Assembly: GCA_934277985.1 (NCBI GenBank)
Contig: CAKQWF010000002.1
Coordinates: 124,001 to 188,000 of the forward strand
Direction: 5' to 3'
DNA: 64,000 nucleotides
Source of the DNA: an uncultured Oxalobacter sp.
GTDB taxonomy: Bacteria; Pseudomonadota; Gammaproteobacteria; Burkholderiales; Burkholderiaceae_D
Translations under genes and position numbers: made by a program
In this document: positions 22,774 through 32,664 of the stretch, in pieces
How positions within the stretch are numbered: position 1 is the first letter of the stretch
Layout of the letters: each line of letters starts with the position of its first letter
The notes under the pieces: model-generated
Told to the model about the DNA's origin: nothing
Databases searched by the model: none
Seen by the model: only the letters and a program-made list of their open reading frames with translations

Positions 22774-24223
22774 CGTCGTACTGGTTTTGCATATAGGCCG
22801 ATTCCACCTGAAGGGAAATCGGCTTGCCGATCAGATCACCCAGCGCGGCGAGGTGCTGTGATTCTTCTTCCAGAAAGCGGTCGATCACGGTCTGGGATGC
22901 CAGAATCCGGAATTCTTTCGGACTGAATTGCCGCGCTTCGCGCACGATGTCCCGCATGATTTCGTAGCAGATCGTTTGCGATGTCTTGATTTGTCCGTGA
23001 CCATGACATACCGGACAGGGTTCGCACAGGATATGCGCCAGCGATTCGCGGGTTCGCTTGCGGGTCATTTCCACAAGACCCAGTGCGGAGAAATCGGAGA
23101 TGGATACTTTGGTTCGATCGTTGGCGAGGGTTTTCCTGAGTTCATCCATGACGGCATTACGGTGCTCCGGTGTCGTCATGTCGATGAAATCCAGAATGAT
23201 GATCCCACCCAGATTCCGCAGCCGAAGTTGCCGTGCGATGGCGTGTGCCGCTTCCAGATTGGTCTTGAAAATCGTATCGTCGAAGGTTCTGCCGTTGACG
23301 AAACCGCCGGTATTGACGTCAATGGTCGTCATGGCTTCCGTCTGGTCGATAATCAGGTAACCTCCGGATTTGAGATTGACCCGTCGCGACAGGGCTAGCT
23401 GGATTTCTTCCTCGACGTTGTAAAGATCGAAGAGCGGGCGGTCGCCTTCGTAGCAAGACAGGCGGTCGAGGATGTCGGGCATGTAAATGCGGGCGAATTC
23501 GTGCAGCTTGAGATATTCGTCGTAGGAATCCACCAGAATCCGTGTTGTGTTTTCGTGGACGCAATCTCGCAGGATGCGTTCGGACAGGGTGAGATCTTCA
23601 TACAACAGTGCAGGTGCCGCGGTGGTATAGGCCTTGTCCTTGAGAGAGTGCCAGAGTTTTTGCAGGAAGACGGCATCTGCCTCAAGTTCCTGATCCGAAG
23701 CATCTTCCGCCATGGTACGGATGATGAAACCGCCTTTTTCATCATCGGAAAGCAGTTGCTGTACCCTGTTTTTCAACGATTCCCGTTCTTTTTCGTCCTG
23801 GATACGTTGTGAGATGCCGATATGCTTTTCCTGCGGCAGATAAACCAGCATGCGGCCGGCGATGGAAATCTGGGTGGAAAGCCGTGCGCCCTTGGTTCCC
23901 AGTGGATCCTTGATGACACGTACCATGACCGGTTGTCCGTCGGTCAGCATCCGTTCGATCGGGATCGGCTTGCCCGATGGCGTATCGGCCTGATGGGCTT
24001 CCAGTATGTCGTCGATATGGAGAAAAGCGGCACGTTCCAGACCGATATCGACAAATGCGGATTGCATGCCAGGCAAAACGCGGACAACCCGGCCAAGATA
24101 GACGTTTCCTGCCAGTCCGCGGGTTTGCGAGCGTTCGATATGCAATTCCTGGGTGGCACCTTCTGAAACGATGGCGATCCGCGTTTCCTGCGGTGTGATA
24201 TTGATGAGGATGTCTTCTTTCAT
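22760..24223 (-). CDS. rng: Ribonuclease G
   Basis: RNase G cuts single-stranded RNA, matures the 5' end of 16S rRNA and degrades some mRNAs. The 487-residue protein has an N-terminal S1 RNA-binding domain (about 35-120; GNVYLGRVVRVLPGMQSAFVDIG), the 5'-sensor and RNase H-like region, the catalytic aspartates in TIDVNTGGFVNG and IILDFIDM, and the zinc-link CEPCPVCHG. It is too short to be RNase E, as it lacks the long C-terminal scaffold. The ATG at 24223 is preferred because GGGAG lies 10 bases upstream; a GTG three codons earlier is possible. It ends the yebC-to-rng gene string and overlaps maf by 4 bases. Confidence 0.95.
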   Translation of the reverse strand: MKEDILINITPQETRIAIVSEGATQELHIERSQTRGLAGNVYLGRVVRVLPGMQSAFVDIGLERAAFLHIDDILEAHQADTPSGKPIPIERMLTDGQPVMVRVIKDPLGTKGARLSTQISIAGRMLVYLPQEKHIGISQRIQDEKERESLKNRVQQLLSDDEKGGFIIRTMAEDASDQELEADAVFLQKLWHSLKDKAYTTAAPALLYEDLTLSERILRDCVHENTTRILVDSYDEYLKLHEFARIYMPDILDRLSCYEGDRPLFDLYNVEEEIQLALSRRVNLKSGGYLIIDQTEAMTTIDVNTGGFVNGRTFDDTIFKTNLEAAHAIARQLRLRNLGGIIILDFIDMTTPEHRNAVMDELRKTLANDRTKVSISDFSALGLVEMTRKRTRESLAHILCEPCPVCHGHGQIKTSQTICYEIMRDIVREARQFSPKEFRILASQTVIDRFLEEESQHLAALGDLIGKPISLQVESAYMQNQYDVILM

Positions 24224-24840
24224 GGGATGCACACTCCCGCTTTTCTCAAAAGTACAACCGTTTCATACAAGGGAAGTCCCATGATACCGGAATAACTGCC
24301 CTGTATGCCGGAAATGAATTTGCCTGCCAGTCCCTGAATACCGTATCCGCCGGCCTTGTCGTAAGGCTCACCTGTATCGGTATAGGCGGAAATCTGTTCC
24401 GGCGTCAATGTGGCGAAAGTGACATCCGAGGTCCGGACGGTTTGCCACAACTGTTCATCGTAGATGACGGCAACGGCGGTCAGCACCTGATGGGTACGTC
24501 CGGAAAGACATGAGAGCATAGCGAACGCTTCATCCTTGTTTGCGGGTTTTCCGAGAATTTGCCTGTCGATTGTGACGGTGGTATCCGCAGTCAGGATCGG
24601 ATAGCGTCTTTTGTCCGTCGAAACGAGAAAACGCCATGCGTATTGTGCCTTTTCACCAGCCAGACGACTGACGTAATCGAGTGCGTTTTCATTCGGACGG
24701 ACGGTTTCGTCGATCATGTCGGCATGTACCGTATCCTGTGCAGGGACTTCCAGTACACGAAAACGTACGGCGATCTGGTTGAGCAGTTCTTGCCGTCTCG
24801 GACTTTTGGAGGCCAGATAGATCATGTCGTCGGTTGCCAT
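24220..24840 (-). CDS. maf: Maf-type nucleoside triphosphate pyrophosphatase (dTTP/UTP, YhdE type)
   Basis: Maf proteins hydrolyse non-canonical or excess nucleotides to monophosphates and are linked to septum formation. The 206-residue protein starts YLASKSPRRQELL, the family signature, and has LTADTTVTID, SGRTHQVLTAVAV, GEPYDKAGGYGIQGLAG and GLPLYETV. These last segments match YhdE (dTTP/UTP) better than YceF (m7GTP). It lies between rlmH (6 bases) and rng (overlap), the standard Burkholderiales order. Confidence 0.92.
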   Translation of the reverse strand: MATDDMIYLASKSPRRQELLNQIAVRFRVLEVPAQDTVHADMIDETVRPNENALDYVSRLAGEKAQYAWRFLVSTDKRRYPILTADTTVTIDRQILGKPANKDEAFAMLSCLSGRTHQVLTAVAVIYDEQLWQTVRTSDVTFATLTPEQISAYTDTGEPYDKAGGYGIQGLAGKFISGIQGSYSGIMGLPLYETVVLLRKAGVCIP

Positions 24841-24846
24841 GGTGTA

Positions 24847-25317
24847 TCAGCTCCGGTGGTAAGGGTGGTTTTGCAGGATCGTGGAAGCACGGTAGAGCTG
24901 TTCTGTCAGCAAGACACGCACCATACCGTGCGGCAGGGTCAGCGAAGAGAGGCGAACCAGCATGTCGGCCTGTTTTTTCAGGGCGGCATCAAGGCCATCG
25001 GCACCGCCGATGACAAAAACGATATCCCGACCGTCCTGCAGCCAGTTTTTCATATAAGCAGCCATCTGGACGGTCGTCAGGTCTTTGCCGTGCTCATCCA
25101 GTGCGATGAGCCGTGCGTTTTTCGGGATGACGGCACGGATTTTGGTGGCCTCCGACGCCATGACGGTTTCTGCACTCCGGTTGCCGGCACGTTCGACAGG
25201 TTTCAGTTCCCTGATGTTGAAGTGCCATTCAGGAGGCATGCGTTTGGCATATTCTGCAAAACCGTTTTCGATCCAGCCGGGCATGCGATGGCCGACTGCA
25301 ATTACCGTGACCTGCAT
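24847..25317 (-). CDS. rlmH: 23S rRNA (pseudouridine-1915-N3)-methyltransferase
   Basis: RlmH methylates pseudouridine 1915 in helix 69 of 23S rRNA, using S-adenosylmethionine, on the assembled 70S ribosome. The 156-residue SPOUT protein shows the knot motifs [18 protein letters not shown] and [19 protein letters not shown], and ends with the conserved NHPYHR near the C-terminus. It lies 6 bases after rsfS, and the two are paired in most proteobacteria. Confidence 0.96.
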   Translation of the reverse strand: MQVTVIAVGHRMPGWIENGFAEYAKRMPPEWHFNIRELKPVERAGNRSAETVMASEATKIRAVIPKNARLIALDEHGKDLTTVQMAAYMKNWLQDGRDIVFVIGGADGLDAALKKQADMLVRLSSLTLPHGMVRVLLTEQLYRASTILQNHPYHRS

Positions 25318-25323
25318 GGGCTG

Positions 25324-25758
25324 TCACCCTGCCTTGGTTCTGTCGCCCGTTTCGGTACCTGTCTGCGCCTTTTCTGACTTTTTACGCGATTTCACGCCGG
25401 ATGCACCAAGCGATTTGGCGGTATCCAGATCAATGGGGGTTTCTCCCCAGATCTCTTCGAGACGGTAATAATTCCGGATAGGCGGTTGCATGATATGAAC
25501 GATCAGGGCACCGAGATCGACAAGCACCCATTCGCCGGTATCTTCGCCCTCGATACTGATGACATCGCCGCCCGCTTCGCGAATCTTGTCTCTTACGGAT
25601 GCAGCCAGCGCTTTTGTCTGGCGATTGGAAGTACCGGATGCAATGATGATCCGTTCAAAAAGACTGGTCAGTTTGGATGTATCGAACAAGACGATATCCG
25701 ATGCCTTGACATCTTCCAGCGCGTCGATAACCAGAGCCTGTAATTTTTCAATATCCAT
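25324..25758 (-). CDS. rsfS: Ribosomal silencing factor RsfS
   Basis: RsfS binds L14 on the 50S subunit and blocks joining when nutrients are low. The 144-residue product contains the DUF143 core: ALEDVKASDIVLFDTSKL, IIASGTSNRQTKALA, GEDTGEWVLVDLGALIVHIM and YRLEEIWG. A Lys/Thr-rich tail of about 30 residues follows the core and is probably disordered. The start overlaps the nadD stop by one base (TGATG), indicating coupled translation. Confidence 0.95.
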   Translation of the reverse strand: MDIEKLQALVIDALEDVKASDIVLFDTSKLTSLFERIIIASGTSNRQTKALAASVRDKIREAGGDVISIEGEDTGEWVLVDLGALIVHIMQPPIRNYYRLEEIWGETPIDLDTAKSLGASGVKSRKKSEKAQTGTETGDRTKAG

Positions 25759-26411
25759 CAGTTTCTGTACAGATTGTTTTCCTTGATATAGTTCAGAACC
25801 GGTGCCGGTACCAACGCCGCGGGACTTTGACGGTTTTGCAATGCCGCCCTGATTTCGGTTGCAGAAACATTGATCTGCAAATCCCTGGCAAGATAGGTCA
25901 GTCCGGCCGGTGTTTCGGTAATCTTTTCAGGATCGGCGAAACGGCGTGAAAATTCGTCGGCGATCGCTTTGGGAATCAGGGTCAGGGAGTTGGAAAATCC
26001 GGGACGTGCCGAAACGGCGATATTGGCCAGTTCAAAAAGCTGTCGCCAGTTGTGCCAGGTATCCAGACGCAAAAGCTGATCGGCTCCCATCAGGAAAACC
26101 AGGGATACATCATCGCCGACTTCGGCACGGATGGCATTGAGCGTGTCGATGGTGTAGGTCGCACCGGGACGGTCGATTTCCTGGGTATCGATCGTAATGG
26201 ACAGACCGAGCGGTTCGAAAGCGCATTTGAGCATGGCAATACGCTGTTCAGGAGTCGCTTTCAGCAAGGGTTTCTGCCATGGATTGCCTGCCGGAATGAG
26301 CCGCAATTCATCTGTGCCGAACAGACGGCAGAAATACTTGCCAAGCTCGACGTGTCCGATATGTACCGGATCGAAGCTGCCGCCTAAAAGAATGATGCAT
26401 CGTTTTGTCAA
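25758..26411 (-). CDS. nadD: Nicotinate-nucleotide adenylyltransferase
   Basis: NadD joins ATP and nicotinate mononucleotide to form deamido-NAD in NAD synthesis; LigA in this window depends on the product. The 217-residue protein has the nucleotidyltransferase signature GGSFDPVHIGHV with the HxGH motif, GADQLLRLDTWHNW, and the C-terminal VSATEIRAAL (SxTxxR). It precedes rsfS with a one-base overlap. In Burkholderia and relatives, hemF usually sits between purD and nadD; here only 77 bases separate them. Confidence 0.95.
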   Translation of the reverse strand: MTKRCIILLGGSFDPVHIGHVELGKYFCRLFGTDELRLIPAGNPWQKPLLKATPEQRIAMLKCAFEPLGLSITIDTQEIDRPGATYTIDTLNAIRAEVGDDVSLVFLMGADQLLRLDTWHNWRQLFELANIAVSARPGFSNSLTLIPKAIADEFSRRFADPEKITETPAGLTYLARDLQINVSATEIRAALQNRQSPAALVPAPVLNYIKENNLYRN

Positions 26412-26488
26412 ATCAACTCCGTTTCGGCTCGGGTCGCCTGCCAGTCCGGTAAGGCCTGCCGGTAGGCAACGTGTTCACATTCAGGCGT

Positions 26489-27781
26489 TTATGACGCCGA
26501 TCCCGTCTTGTATGATTTCAGCGCACGCCATCCGATATCATGCCTGTATTGTACGCCTTCGAAATAAATGGACTCAACTGTATCATATGCTGTTTTCTGG
26601 GCCATACGCATGGTATCTGCCAGACCGACGACACACAAAACCCGTCCGCCCGAGGTCAGCAACCGGCCTTCGTTGTCCAGCCGTGTCCCCGCATGGAACA
26701 CGATACAGTTTTCGGATTCGTCCGGGATACCGGAAATGACAGAACCCTTGCGAGGGTTTTCCGGGTATCCTGCAGCCGCCATGACGACACCGAGTGCGAC
26801 ACGCCGGTCCCATTCCAGCTCGATGGAATCAAGCGTACCGTTGACGGCATGTTCCAGCACGAGGGCCAGATCGCTTTTGAGACGTGACATGATCGGTTGC
26901 GTTTCAGGATCACCCATGCGGCAGTTGAATTCCAGCGTTTTGGGATTGCCATTCTTGTCGATCATCAAACCGGCATACAGAAACCCCGAATAGGGGATAC
27001 CGTCCTTGCGCATGCCGTTTACGGTCGGAATGATGATTTCGCGGAGAATGCGTGCATGCAATGCCGGTGTGACGACAGGTGCGGGCGAAAAGGCGCCCAT
27101 ACCGCCTGTATTGGGTCCTTCGTCATGATCTTTTAGCCGCTTGTGATCCTGACTGGTCGCCAGCGGCAACACGTTTTTGCCGTCCACCAGTACGATGAAA
27201 CTGGCTTCCTCACCTTCCAGAAATTCCTCGATGACGACCCGAGCACCGGCATTACCGAAACGGTTGTCGGAGAGCATCATGTTGACGGCTTCGTGGGCCT
27301 GTTGCAGCGTAGTGGCGACGATCACGCCCTTGCCTGCGGCCAGACCGTCTGCCTTGATGACGATAGGCGCACCCTGTTCATCGATGTAGCGGTGCGCTTC
27401 TGACGGATCGGTAAAGGTCCGGTAACGTGCAGTCGGAATGCCATGGCGAGCCATGAAGGATTTCGCGAAGTCCTTGGAACTTTCCAGTTGCGCGGCTTCG
27501 CGTGTCGGGCCGAAAATTTTCAGTCCGCGTTCGCGGAACAGATTGACGATACCGGCCGCCAGCGGCGCTTCCGGACCGACCACAGTCAGTGCGATGCTGT
27601 TAGCTGTTGCGAAATCAGCCAGTTCGGCGGGATCGGTAATGGCAATGTTTTCGAACCGCGAATCCAGCGCGGTTCCGCCGTTTCCGGGGGCGACATATAC
27701 CTTTCCTACCCTGACGGATTGTGCCAGTTTCCATGCGAGTGCATGTTCACGACCACCCGAACCGATAACAAGAATGTTCAT
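26489..27781 (-). CDS. purD: Phosphoribosylamine-glycine ligase
   Basis: PurD makes glycinamide ribonucleotide, the second step of purine synthesis. The 430-residue protein starts MNILVIGSGGREHALAWKL and has the ATP-grasp core with IKADGLAAGKGVIVA, EFLEGEEASF, GPNTGGMGAFSP and LEFNCRMGDPETQ. The open frame runs 11 codons further upstream, but the family start is the ATG at 27781. It lies between yebC and nadD in the same direction. Confidence 0.97.
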   Translation of the reverse strand: MNILVIGSGGREHALAWKLAQSVRVGKVYVAPGNGGTALDSRFENIAITDPAELADFATANSIALTVVGPEAPLAAGIVNLFRERGLKIFGPTREAAQLESSKDFAKSFMARHGIPTARYRTFTDPSEAHRYIDEQGAPIVIKADGLAAGKGVIVATTLQQAHEAVNMMLSDNRFGNAGARVVIEEFLEGEEASFIVLVDGKNVLPLATSQDHKRLKDHDEGPNTGGMGAFSPAPVVTPALHARILREIIIPTVNGMRKDGIPYSGFLYAGLMIDKNGNPKTLEFNCRMGDPETQPIMSRLKSDLALVLEHAVNGTLDSIELEWDRRVALGVVMAAAGYPENPRKGSVISGIPDESENCIVFHAGTRLDNEGRLLTSGGRVLCVVGLADTMRMAQKTAYDTVESIYFEGVQYRHDIGWRALKSYKTGSAS

Positions 27782-27838
27782 CAAATCGAAAGCCTTCAAA
27801 AATTGGTCTGACATTGTTGGGACGGCATCGCGGCCGTC

Positions 27839-28567
27839 TTATTCTTCTTCGATGACTGCGTTCGTATAGACTTCCTGCACATCGTCGAGATTTTCCAGCG
27901 CATCCAGAAGTTTCTGCATTTTTTCAGCTTCGGCGCCGGTAAATTCGGTTTCGGAATTCGGACGCATGACGATTTCCGCCATTTCCGGTTTGAAACCCGC
28001 TTTTTCAAGAGCTTCCTTGACCTGCGCGAAATCAGCTGGAGCGCAAATGACTTCGAAACCGCCTTCCTCATCGCTGATGACGTCTTCCGCACCTGCTTCC
28101 AGCGCAGCTTCCATCAGTGCATCTTCATCCGTTCCGGGGGCGAAAAACAGCTGGCCACAGTGTTTGAACTGGAAGGAAACGGAACCTTCCGTTCCCATGT
28201 TGCCGCCGAATTTCGAGAAGGCGTGGCGGACTTCCGATACGGTTCTGACGCGGTTGTCGGTCAGACAGTCCACGATGATGGCTGCGCCGTTGATACCGTA
28301 GCCTTCATAACGGACTTCTTCATAATTGACGCCGTCAAGCGTTCCGGTGCCGCGTGCGATGGCACGCTGGACGTTTTCTTTCGGCATGTTGGCTGCTGCA
28401 GCCTTGTCGACTGCCAGGCGCAGACGCGGATTGCTGTTGACGTCGCCGCCGCCCATACGTGCGGCAACCGTGATTTCCTTGATCAGTCGCGTCCAAATTT
28501 TTCCGCGTTTGGCGTCAGTGGCTGCTTTTTTGTGTTTGATATTGGCCCATTTACTATGTCCGGACAT
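27839..28567 (-). CDS. yebC: YebC/PmpR family regulator/translation factor
   Basis: The 242-residue protein starts [22 protein letters not shown] (first 20 residues are the family hallmark) and contains [39 protein letters not shown] and [11 protein letters not shown]. YebC proteins bind DNA as regulators, and recent work links the family to translation of difficult sequences. It is the first gene of the string that continues with purD, nadD, rsfS, rlmH, maf and rng. The upstream extension to 28600 is not family-like. Confidence 0.94.
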   Translation of the reverse strand: MSGHSKWANIKHKKAATDAKRGKIWTRLIKEITVAARMGGGDVNSNPRLRLAVDKAAAANMPKENVQRAIARGTGTLDGVNYEEVRYEGYGINGAAIIVDCLTDNRVRTVSEVRHAFSKFGGNMGTEGSVSFQFKHCGQLFFAPGTDEDALMEAALEAGAEDVISDEEGGFEVICAPADFAQVKEALEKAGFKPEMAEIVMRPNSETEFTGAEAEKMQKLLDALENLDDVQEVYTNAVIEEE

Positions 28568-28769
28568 GGTGTTCTTTCCATCAAAGGTTATCTGAATCAA
28601 TACGGGATTTTACCATACTGGATGAAGCTGAAAAAATCTCGTTTCCCGCCATTTGCCCGAAATTCGCTTTCGCGGATGGCGACTTGCCAGGTTCCTGTGT
28701 ATTTTTCCGCTTGCCGTGAATCGGATGCGGCAGCCATAATGGGAAAGGGAAACATTTCAAGGCAGGAAG

Positions 28770-29783
28770 ATGCAGACAGAACGACCGGATATGAAATACC
28801 GCTTCCCGTGCCTGATCGGCGATGTGGGTGGAACCAATGCGCGTTTTGCCATCGAAACCAAAGCAGGGCGTTTCGAAGCAGCGGCAGTGTTGTCCAATCG
28901 TGATTTTCCGGATTTCGAAAGTGCCTTGCATCATTATTTGCAGCGTTCCGGATCACTGGCGGCAGGTTCTCGTTCGGTTCGAAGTGCGGCGATCGCCATT
29001 GCCAATCCGCTTGATGGCGACAGAGTGAAAATGACCAATTCAGGCTGGGCTTTCTCGATCGAAGCTGTCAGACAGACTTTCGGTTTCACGATATTGCGTT
29101 TTTTCAACGACTTCACGGCGCTTGCCATGGCCATTCCGTATTTGCCGCCACAGGCGTTGATACAGTGCGGTGGCAATGTACCACGCAAGGACAAGGCAGT
29201 CGGCCTGATCGGCCCCGGAACAGGGTTGGGCGTATCGGGACTTGTGCCTTGCGGACGGTATTTTTTCCCGCTGGAAACCGAAGGCGGGCATGTTTCGTTT
29301 TCTCCGTTCAGTGAACTGGAAATGGAGATTTTGGCGCTGGCGAAAAAACACTATGGCCATGTGTCGGCCGAGCGGCTGATTTCCGGTCCCGGTCTGGAGT
29401 GGCTGTACAGGCTTCTGGCCGAAATAGGTGGTGAAACGCCGGAGTCGCTGAGGGCATGTGAAATCACGGAAAAAGCACAGAAACAGCCCGGTTCGCTGTG
29501 CGACCGGACTGTCGAGGTATTTTGCCGGATGCTGGGAACTGTAGCGGGCAATCTGGCGCTGACATTGGGCGCGCAAGGTGGCATCTATATCGGGGGCGGT
29601 ATTGTGCCGCGTATCGTGAAGCGTTTTGAAGCGTCCGGTTTCAGGGAACGTTTCGAGGCGAAGGGACGTTTTTCGGAATATGTCTCCCGGATTCCGGTTT
29701 TTGTGCTGATGGATACCTTCGCAGCATTCAAGGGGGTTTCTGCGATGATGGAACGATATTTTCAGGGCGAACCGTTTATTTGA
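28770..29783 (+). CDS. glk: Glucokinase
   Basis: Glk phosphorylates glucose with ATP. The 337-residue protein has the phosphate-1 motif [15 protein letters not shown] at about 16, ATP/sugar-binding [54 protein letters not shown] and the late [13 protein letters not shown]. This matches the bacterial glucokinase (ROK-unrelated) family. A second possible start is eight codons in (MKYRF). Its 3' end overlaps that of the convergent ispH by 8 bases. For an oxalate-type specialist a glucose kinase is of interest, but its physiological use cannot be read from sequence. Confidence 0.94.
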   Translation: MQTERPDMKYRFPCLIGDVGGTNARFAIETKAGRFEAAAVLSNRDFPDFESALHHYLQRSGSLAAGSRSVRSAAIAIANPLDGDRVKMTNSGWAFSIEAVRQTFGFTILRFFNDFTALAMAIPYLPPQALIQCGGNVPRKDKAVGLIGPGTGLGVSGLVPCGRYFFPLETEGGHVSFSPFSELEMEILALAKKHYGHVSAERLISGPGLEWLYRLLAEIGGETPESLRACEITEKAQKQPGSLCDRTVEVFCRMLGTVAGNLALTLGAQGGIYIGGGIVPRIVKRFEASGFRERFEAKGRFSEYVSRIPVFVLMDTFAAFKGVSAMMERYFQGEPFI

Positions 29784-30696
29784 GTCCCTTGGGGAGGGGA
29801 AAAACCAGCGTTTCTTCCATGCCTTGCATTTCGGTGACGGATTCGGCGCCTTCCTGCACAAGTCTGGCGATGACTTCCCGAACCAGAATTTCCGGCGCGG
29901 ATGCGCCGGCGGTGATGCCAATGGTTTGATGTCCTTTCAGCCAGCCGGAATCGATTTGCGAGGCATTGTCCACCATATAGGCGACTGCGCCGTTTTTTTC
30001 TGCCATTTCGCGCAGACGGTTTGAATTGGAGCTGTTTTGGCTGCCGACGACGATGATCAGGCTCGTTTTTTCAGCCAGTTCGCGAACAGCCGTCTGGCGG
30101 TTGGTCGTCGCATAACAGATATCCGCTTTTTTGGGTTCGGCAATGTCTGGAAAACGTTTCTTCAACTCCGAAATGATGGTTGCCGTATCGTCGACGGACA
30201 GGGTGGTCTGCGAGACATAGGCCAGTTTTTCAGGCTGTGTGATTTCGAGTTTGTCGATATCTTCCAGATCGCTTATCAGATGCATGCCGGTATCCGATTG
30301 TCCGAGCGTGCCTTCCACTTCCGGATGTCCCTTGTGTCCGATCACGATGATTTCACGGTGGTCTTGCCGTTGTTTGGCGACTTCGACATGCACCTTGGTA
30401 ACCAGAGGACAGGTGGCATCGAACAATCTGAAACCCCGTTTTTCGGCTTCTTCACGGATGGCGCGTGATACGCCATGTGCCGAAAAAACCAGAATGCTTC
30501 CCTTGGGGACTTCATCAAGTTCTTCGACGAAAACTGCGCCTTTTTCCCGAAGCCTGTTAACGACATAAGTGTTATGGACGATTTCGTGGCGGACATAAAC
30601 CGGTTTTCCAAAGCGAGCCAGTGCGCGTTCCACGGTTTCGATAGCGCGTTTGACGCCCGCACAAAAGCCACGTGGCTGGGCCAGAATGATTTTCAT
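29776..30696 (-). CDS. ispH: 4-hydroxy-3-methylbut-2-enyl diphosphate reductase
   Basis: IspH is the last enzyme of the MEP isoprenoid pathway and makes IPP and DMAPP using a [4Fe-4S] cluster. The 306-residue protein has the three cluster cysteines in [23 protein letters not shown] and [12 protein letters not shown], plus [14 protein letters not shown] with the catalytic Glu, and [10 protein letters not shown]. Its electrons normally come from ferredoxin or flavodoxin; ferredoxin and a ferredoxin-NADP reductase are encoded at 56-57.7 kb. It is divergent from radC. Confidence 0.97.
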   Translation of the reverse strand: MKIILAQPRGFCAGVKRAIETVERALARFGKPVYVRHEIVHNTYVVNRLREKGAVFVEELDEVPKGSILVFSAHGVSRAIREEAEKRGFRLFDATCPLVTKVHVEVAKQRQDHREIIVIGHKGHPEVEGTLGQSDTGMHLISDLEDIDKLEITQPEKLAYVSQTTLSVDDTATIISELKKRFPDIAEPKKADICYATTNRQTAVRELAEKTSLIIVVGSQNSSNSNRLREMAEKNGAVAYMVDNASQIDSGWLKGHQTIGITAGASAPEILVREVIARLVQEGAESVTEMQGMEETLVFPLPKGLK

Positions 30697-30737
30697 GAGT
30701 CAACAATAGGCAAACAGAAATGGCAGATATGCCGTTT

Positions 30738-30766
30738 TTGTACGGCGGGATAATTTGAACTAGAAT
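30738..30766 (+). promoter_or_regulatory. Predicted sigma-70 promoter of radC
   Basis: TTGTAC (30738-30743) and TAGAAT (30761-30766) are separated by 17 bases, an ideal spacing with one strong hexamer of each type. They point toward radC, whose ATG is 71 bases after the -10. Confidence 0.5.
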
Positions 30767-30836
30767 TTTCAGGCCGGATGGTGTGAACCGGCGGCTGCTT
30801 TTTTATATTATCAGATAGACCGGGAGAATTCAGACC

Positions 30837-31511
30837 ATGGCGATCACAGACTGGCCTGCGCATGAAAGGCCGCGCGAACGTTTGATAAAGGGTGGTCCGG
30901 CACAGCTTTCCGATGCGGAATTGCTGGCCATTTTCCTGAGAACGGGTGTCAACGGCAAAAGCGCTGTGGATCTCGGGCGGGAAATCATGATGCATTTCGG
31001 TTCACTATCAGGATTGTTTGCCGCACGACTTGAGGATTTCTCGGCATTAAGCGGTATAGGTCCCGCGAAATATGCACAGCTTCAGGCCATTATGGAGCTG
31101 GCCAGACGCCTGTTGGCTGAAGATATGCAAAAAGGAGTTGCACTGACGGCATCCGACAAGGTGAAGGATTATCTCAGGCTGTATTTCAGTCGCCAGTCAC
31201 ATGAATCGTTTGTCGTCCTGTTTCTGGATGTCGGCAACAAACTGATTGCCTGTACGGAAATGTTTCGCGGGACGCTCTCGCATACCAGTGTGTATCCACG
31301 GGAAGTGGTCAAGGCTGCCCTGGCATGCAATGCCGCCAGTGTCATTTTCGCACACAATCATCCGTCCGGAACCGTCAAGCCGAGCCAGGCTGACAAAACA
31401 TTGACCCATTTGCTCAGACAGGCGCTTGGTCTGGTCGATATCCGGGTGCTGGATCATGTCATTGTCGCCGGCAATGAAACGTTTTCCTTTGCGGAACATG
31501 GCCTGATGTAA
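30837..31511 (+). CDS. radC: RadC family protein (JAB/MPN domain)
   Basis: The 224-residue protein has an N-terminal helix-hairpin-helix region (LSGIGPAKYAQLQAI) and a C-terminal MPN+/JAB domain. The zinc motif is intact: the upstream Glu in CTEMFRGTL, then HNHPSGTVKPSQAD. The name comes from an E. coli allele later mapped elsewhere, so a repair role is not established; deubiquitinase-like or DNA-processing roles have been proposed for the family. It is monocistronic here, with a hairpin just after the stop. Confidence 0.93.
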   Translation: MAITDWPAHERPRERLIKGGPAQLSDAELLAIFLRTGVNGKSAVDLGREIMMHFGSLSGLFAARLEDFSALSGIGPAKYAQLQAIMELARRLLAEDMQKGVALTASDKVKDYLRLYFSRQSHESFVVLFLDVGNKLIACTEMFRGTLSHTSVYPREVVKAALACNAASVIFAHNHPSGTVKPSQADKTLTHLLRQALGLVDIRVLDHVIVAGNETFSFAEHGLM

Positions 31512-31526
31512 CGAGGTTCGATTTTT

Positions 31527-31557
31527 TCTGAACGGGACATTATGTGTCCGTTTCAGA
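31527..31557 (+). terminator. Hairpin after radC, possible terminator
   Basis: TCTGAACGGGACA and TGTCCGTTTCAGA form an 11-pair imperfect hairpin with loop TTATG, 16 bases after the radC stop. It has no T tract on its 3' side, so it is a weak terminator call and may instead be an RNA-protecting hairpin. Confidence 0.35.
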
Positions 31558-31748
31558 AGTATCAAAGATGATGTATCGCACAGCATGTCACCACATATGT
31601 ATCGTGCGGTGGTCATGCAGTATTCAAAGGGCGGTCTGTACGCCATATTCGCCTGAAATGGTGCGGGCAGGGCTATCATCTTGCGCAAATTATGTCAGAA
31701 TTCGGAATCGGTATTTTTGTGCTTCTTTCAATCAGGTGTGAATCGGCT

Positions 31749-32540
31749 ATGGCAATAGGACTTATTATTATCGGTGATGAAATCATGTCGGGAAAAAGAA
31801 GCGACCAGCATTTTCCGAATGTCGTCCAGATTCTGAAAGAACGCGGCCTGTCGCTGGACTGGGCTCGCTATCTCGGAGATGAACCGGAGCGCATCATCGC
31901 TGTTTTGCGGGAAACGCTGGCCAGTTCCGATATCGTTTTCTGTTGTGGAGGAATCGGCTCCACGCCGGATGATCATACGCGGCAATGCGCCTCCATCGCG
32001 CTGGGAAAACCGCTGGAATTGCATCCCGAAGCGAAAGTGAAAATTTACGAGCGTATTGCCGAAACAGCAAAAGATCCGAATCATATCGATTACAATTCGC
32101 CGGACAATCTCAGACGTCTGAAAATGGGCGAATATCCGTCCGGTTCTCGCATCATTCCCAATCCGGTCAACCGGATTCCGGGTTTTTCCTATGGAACCCA
32201 CTATTTTGTACCGGGTTTTCCCCAGATGGCCAAGGCCATGATTGCCTGGGCGCTCGATACCTATCACAGTGCCTTGTTCCATCAGGTCGAGTACGGTGAA
32301 CGCTCTGTCGTGGTCTATGGCGCAGTCGAGGCGAAAATGACGCCATTGATGGAAAGTATCGAAATGAGTTTTCCGTCTATCAAGGTTTTCAGTCTCCCGC
32401 ATATGGGTAATACCCGGTTGAGCAATTATGTGGAAATGGGGGTCAAGGGACATCCGGGCGATCTGGAAGAAGCTTTCAGAATGCTGATAGATGGACTCGA
32501 CGATATCGGGGCGCAATATCAGCTGAATGAACCGGTATAG
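31749..32540 (+). CDS. Molybdopterin-binding (MoCF/CinA N-terminal-like) domain protein
   Basis: The 263-residue protein starts [19 protein letters not shown] and has [18 protein letters not shown] and [11 protein letters not shown], the hallmarks of the competence-damage CinA/MoeA-like nucleotide or cofactor-binding domain. The C-terminal deamidase domain of full CinA is missing, as in many stand-alone proteobacterial versions. Related proteins act on ADP-ribose or NAD breakdown products, or bind molybdopterin; the activity here is not predictable. The frame extends to 31692 without similarity. It is followed by the glnA control region, whose NtrC sites begin 16 bases after its stop. Confidence 0.82.
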   Translation: MAIGLIIIGDEIMSGKRSDQHFPNVVQILKERGLSLDWARYLGDEPERIIAVLRETLASSDIVFCCGGIGSTPDDHTRQCASIALGKPLELHPEAKVKIYERIAETAKDPNHIDYNSPDNLRRLKMGEYPSGSRIIPNPVNRIPGFSYGTHYFVPGFPQMAKAMIAWALDTYHSALFHQVEYGERSVVVYGAVEAKMTPLMESIEMSFPSIKVFSLPHMGNTRLSNYVEMGVKGHPGDLEEAFRMLIDGLDDIGAQYQLNEPV

Positions 32541-32555
32541 TGCGATCAGGCGGAA

Positions 32556-32572
32556 TGTACCGTTATGGTGCA
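32556..32572 (+). promoter_or_regulatory. NtrC-binding site 1 upstream of glnA
   Basis: TGTACC-N5-GGTGCA matches the NtrC palindrome TGCACC-N5-GGTGCA at 11 of 12 fixed positions. Its centre (32564) is about 128 bases before the predicted sigma-54 start and 33 bases (three helical turns) from site 2. Confidence 0.75.
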
Positions 32573-32583
32573 TGAACACACGG

Positions 32584-32589
32584 TATAAT
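32584..32589 (+). promoter_or_regulatory. Possible sigma-70 -10 element overlapping an NtrC site
   Basis: A perfect TATAAT hexamer abuts NtrC site 2 and overlaps its first base. It may be a second, NtrC-repressed glnA promoter like glnAp1 of enteric bacteria. No strong -35 is visible 17 bases upstream. Confidence 0.4.
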
Positions 32590-32605
32590 GCACCGGATCG
32601 GTGCA
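32589..32605 (+). promoter_or_regulatory. NtrC-binding site 2 upstream of glnA (perfect palindrome)
   Basis: TGCACC-GGATC-GGTGCA is an exact match to the NtrC consensus. Its centre lies about 95 bases upstream of the predicted sigma-54 transcription start, typical enhancer spacing. Confidence 0.8.
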
Positions 32606-32664
32606 TTTCCTTTCATGGCGATAGGCGAAGCGGCATATTGATCCAGCAAGTGGCGAAGGCAAAA

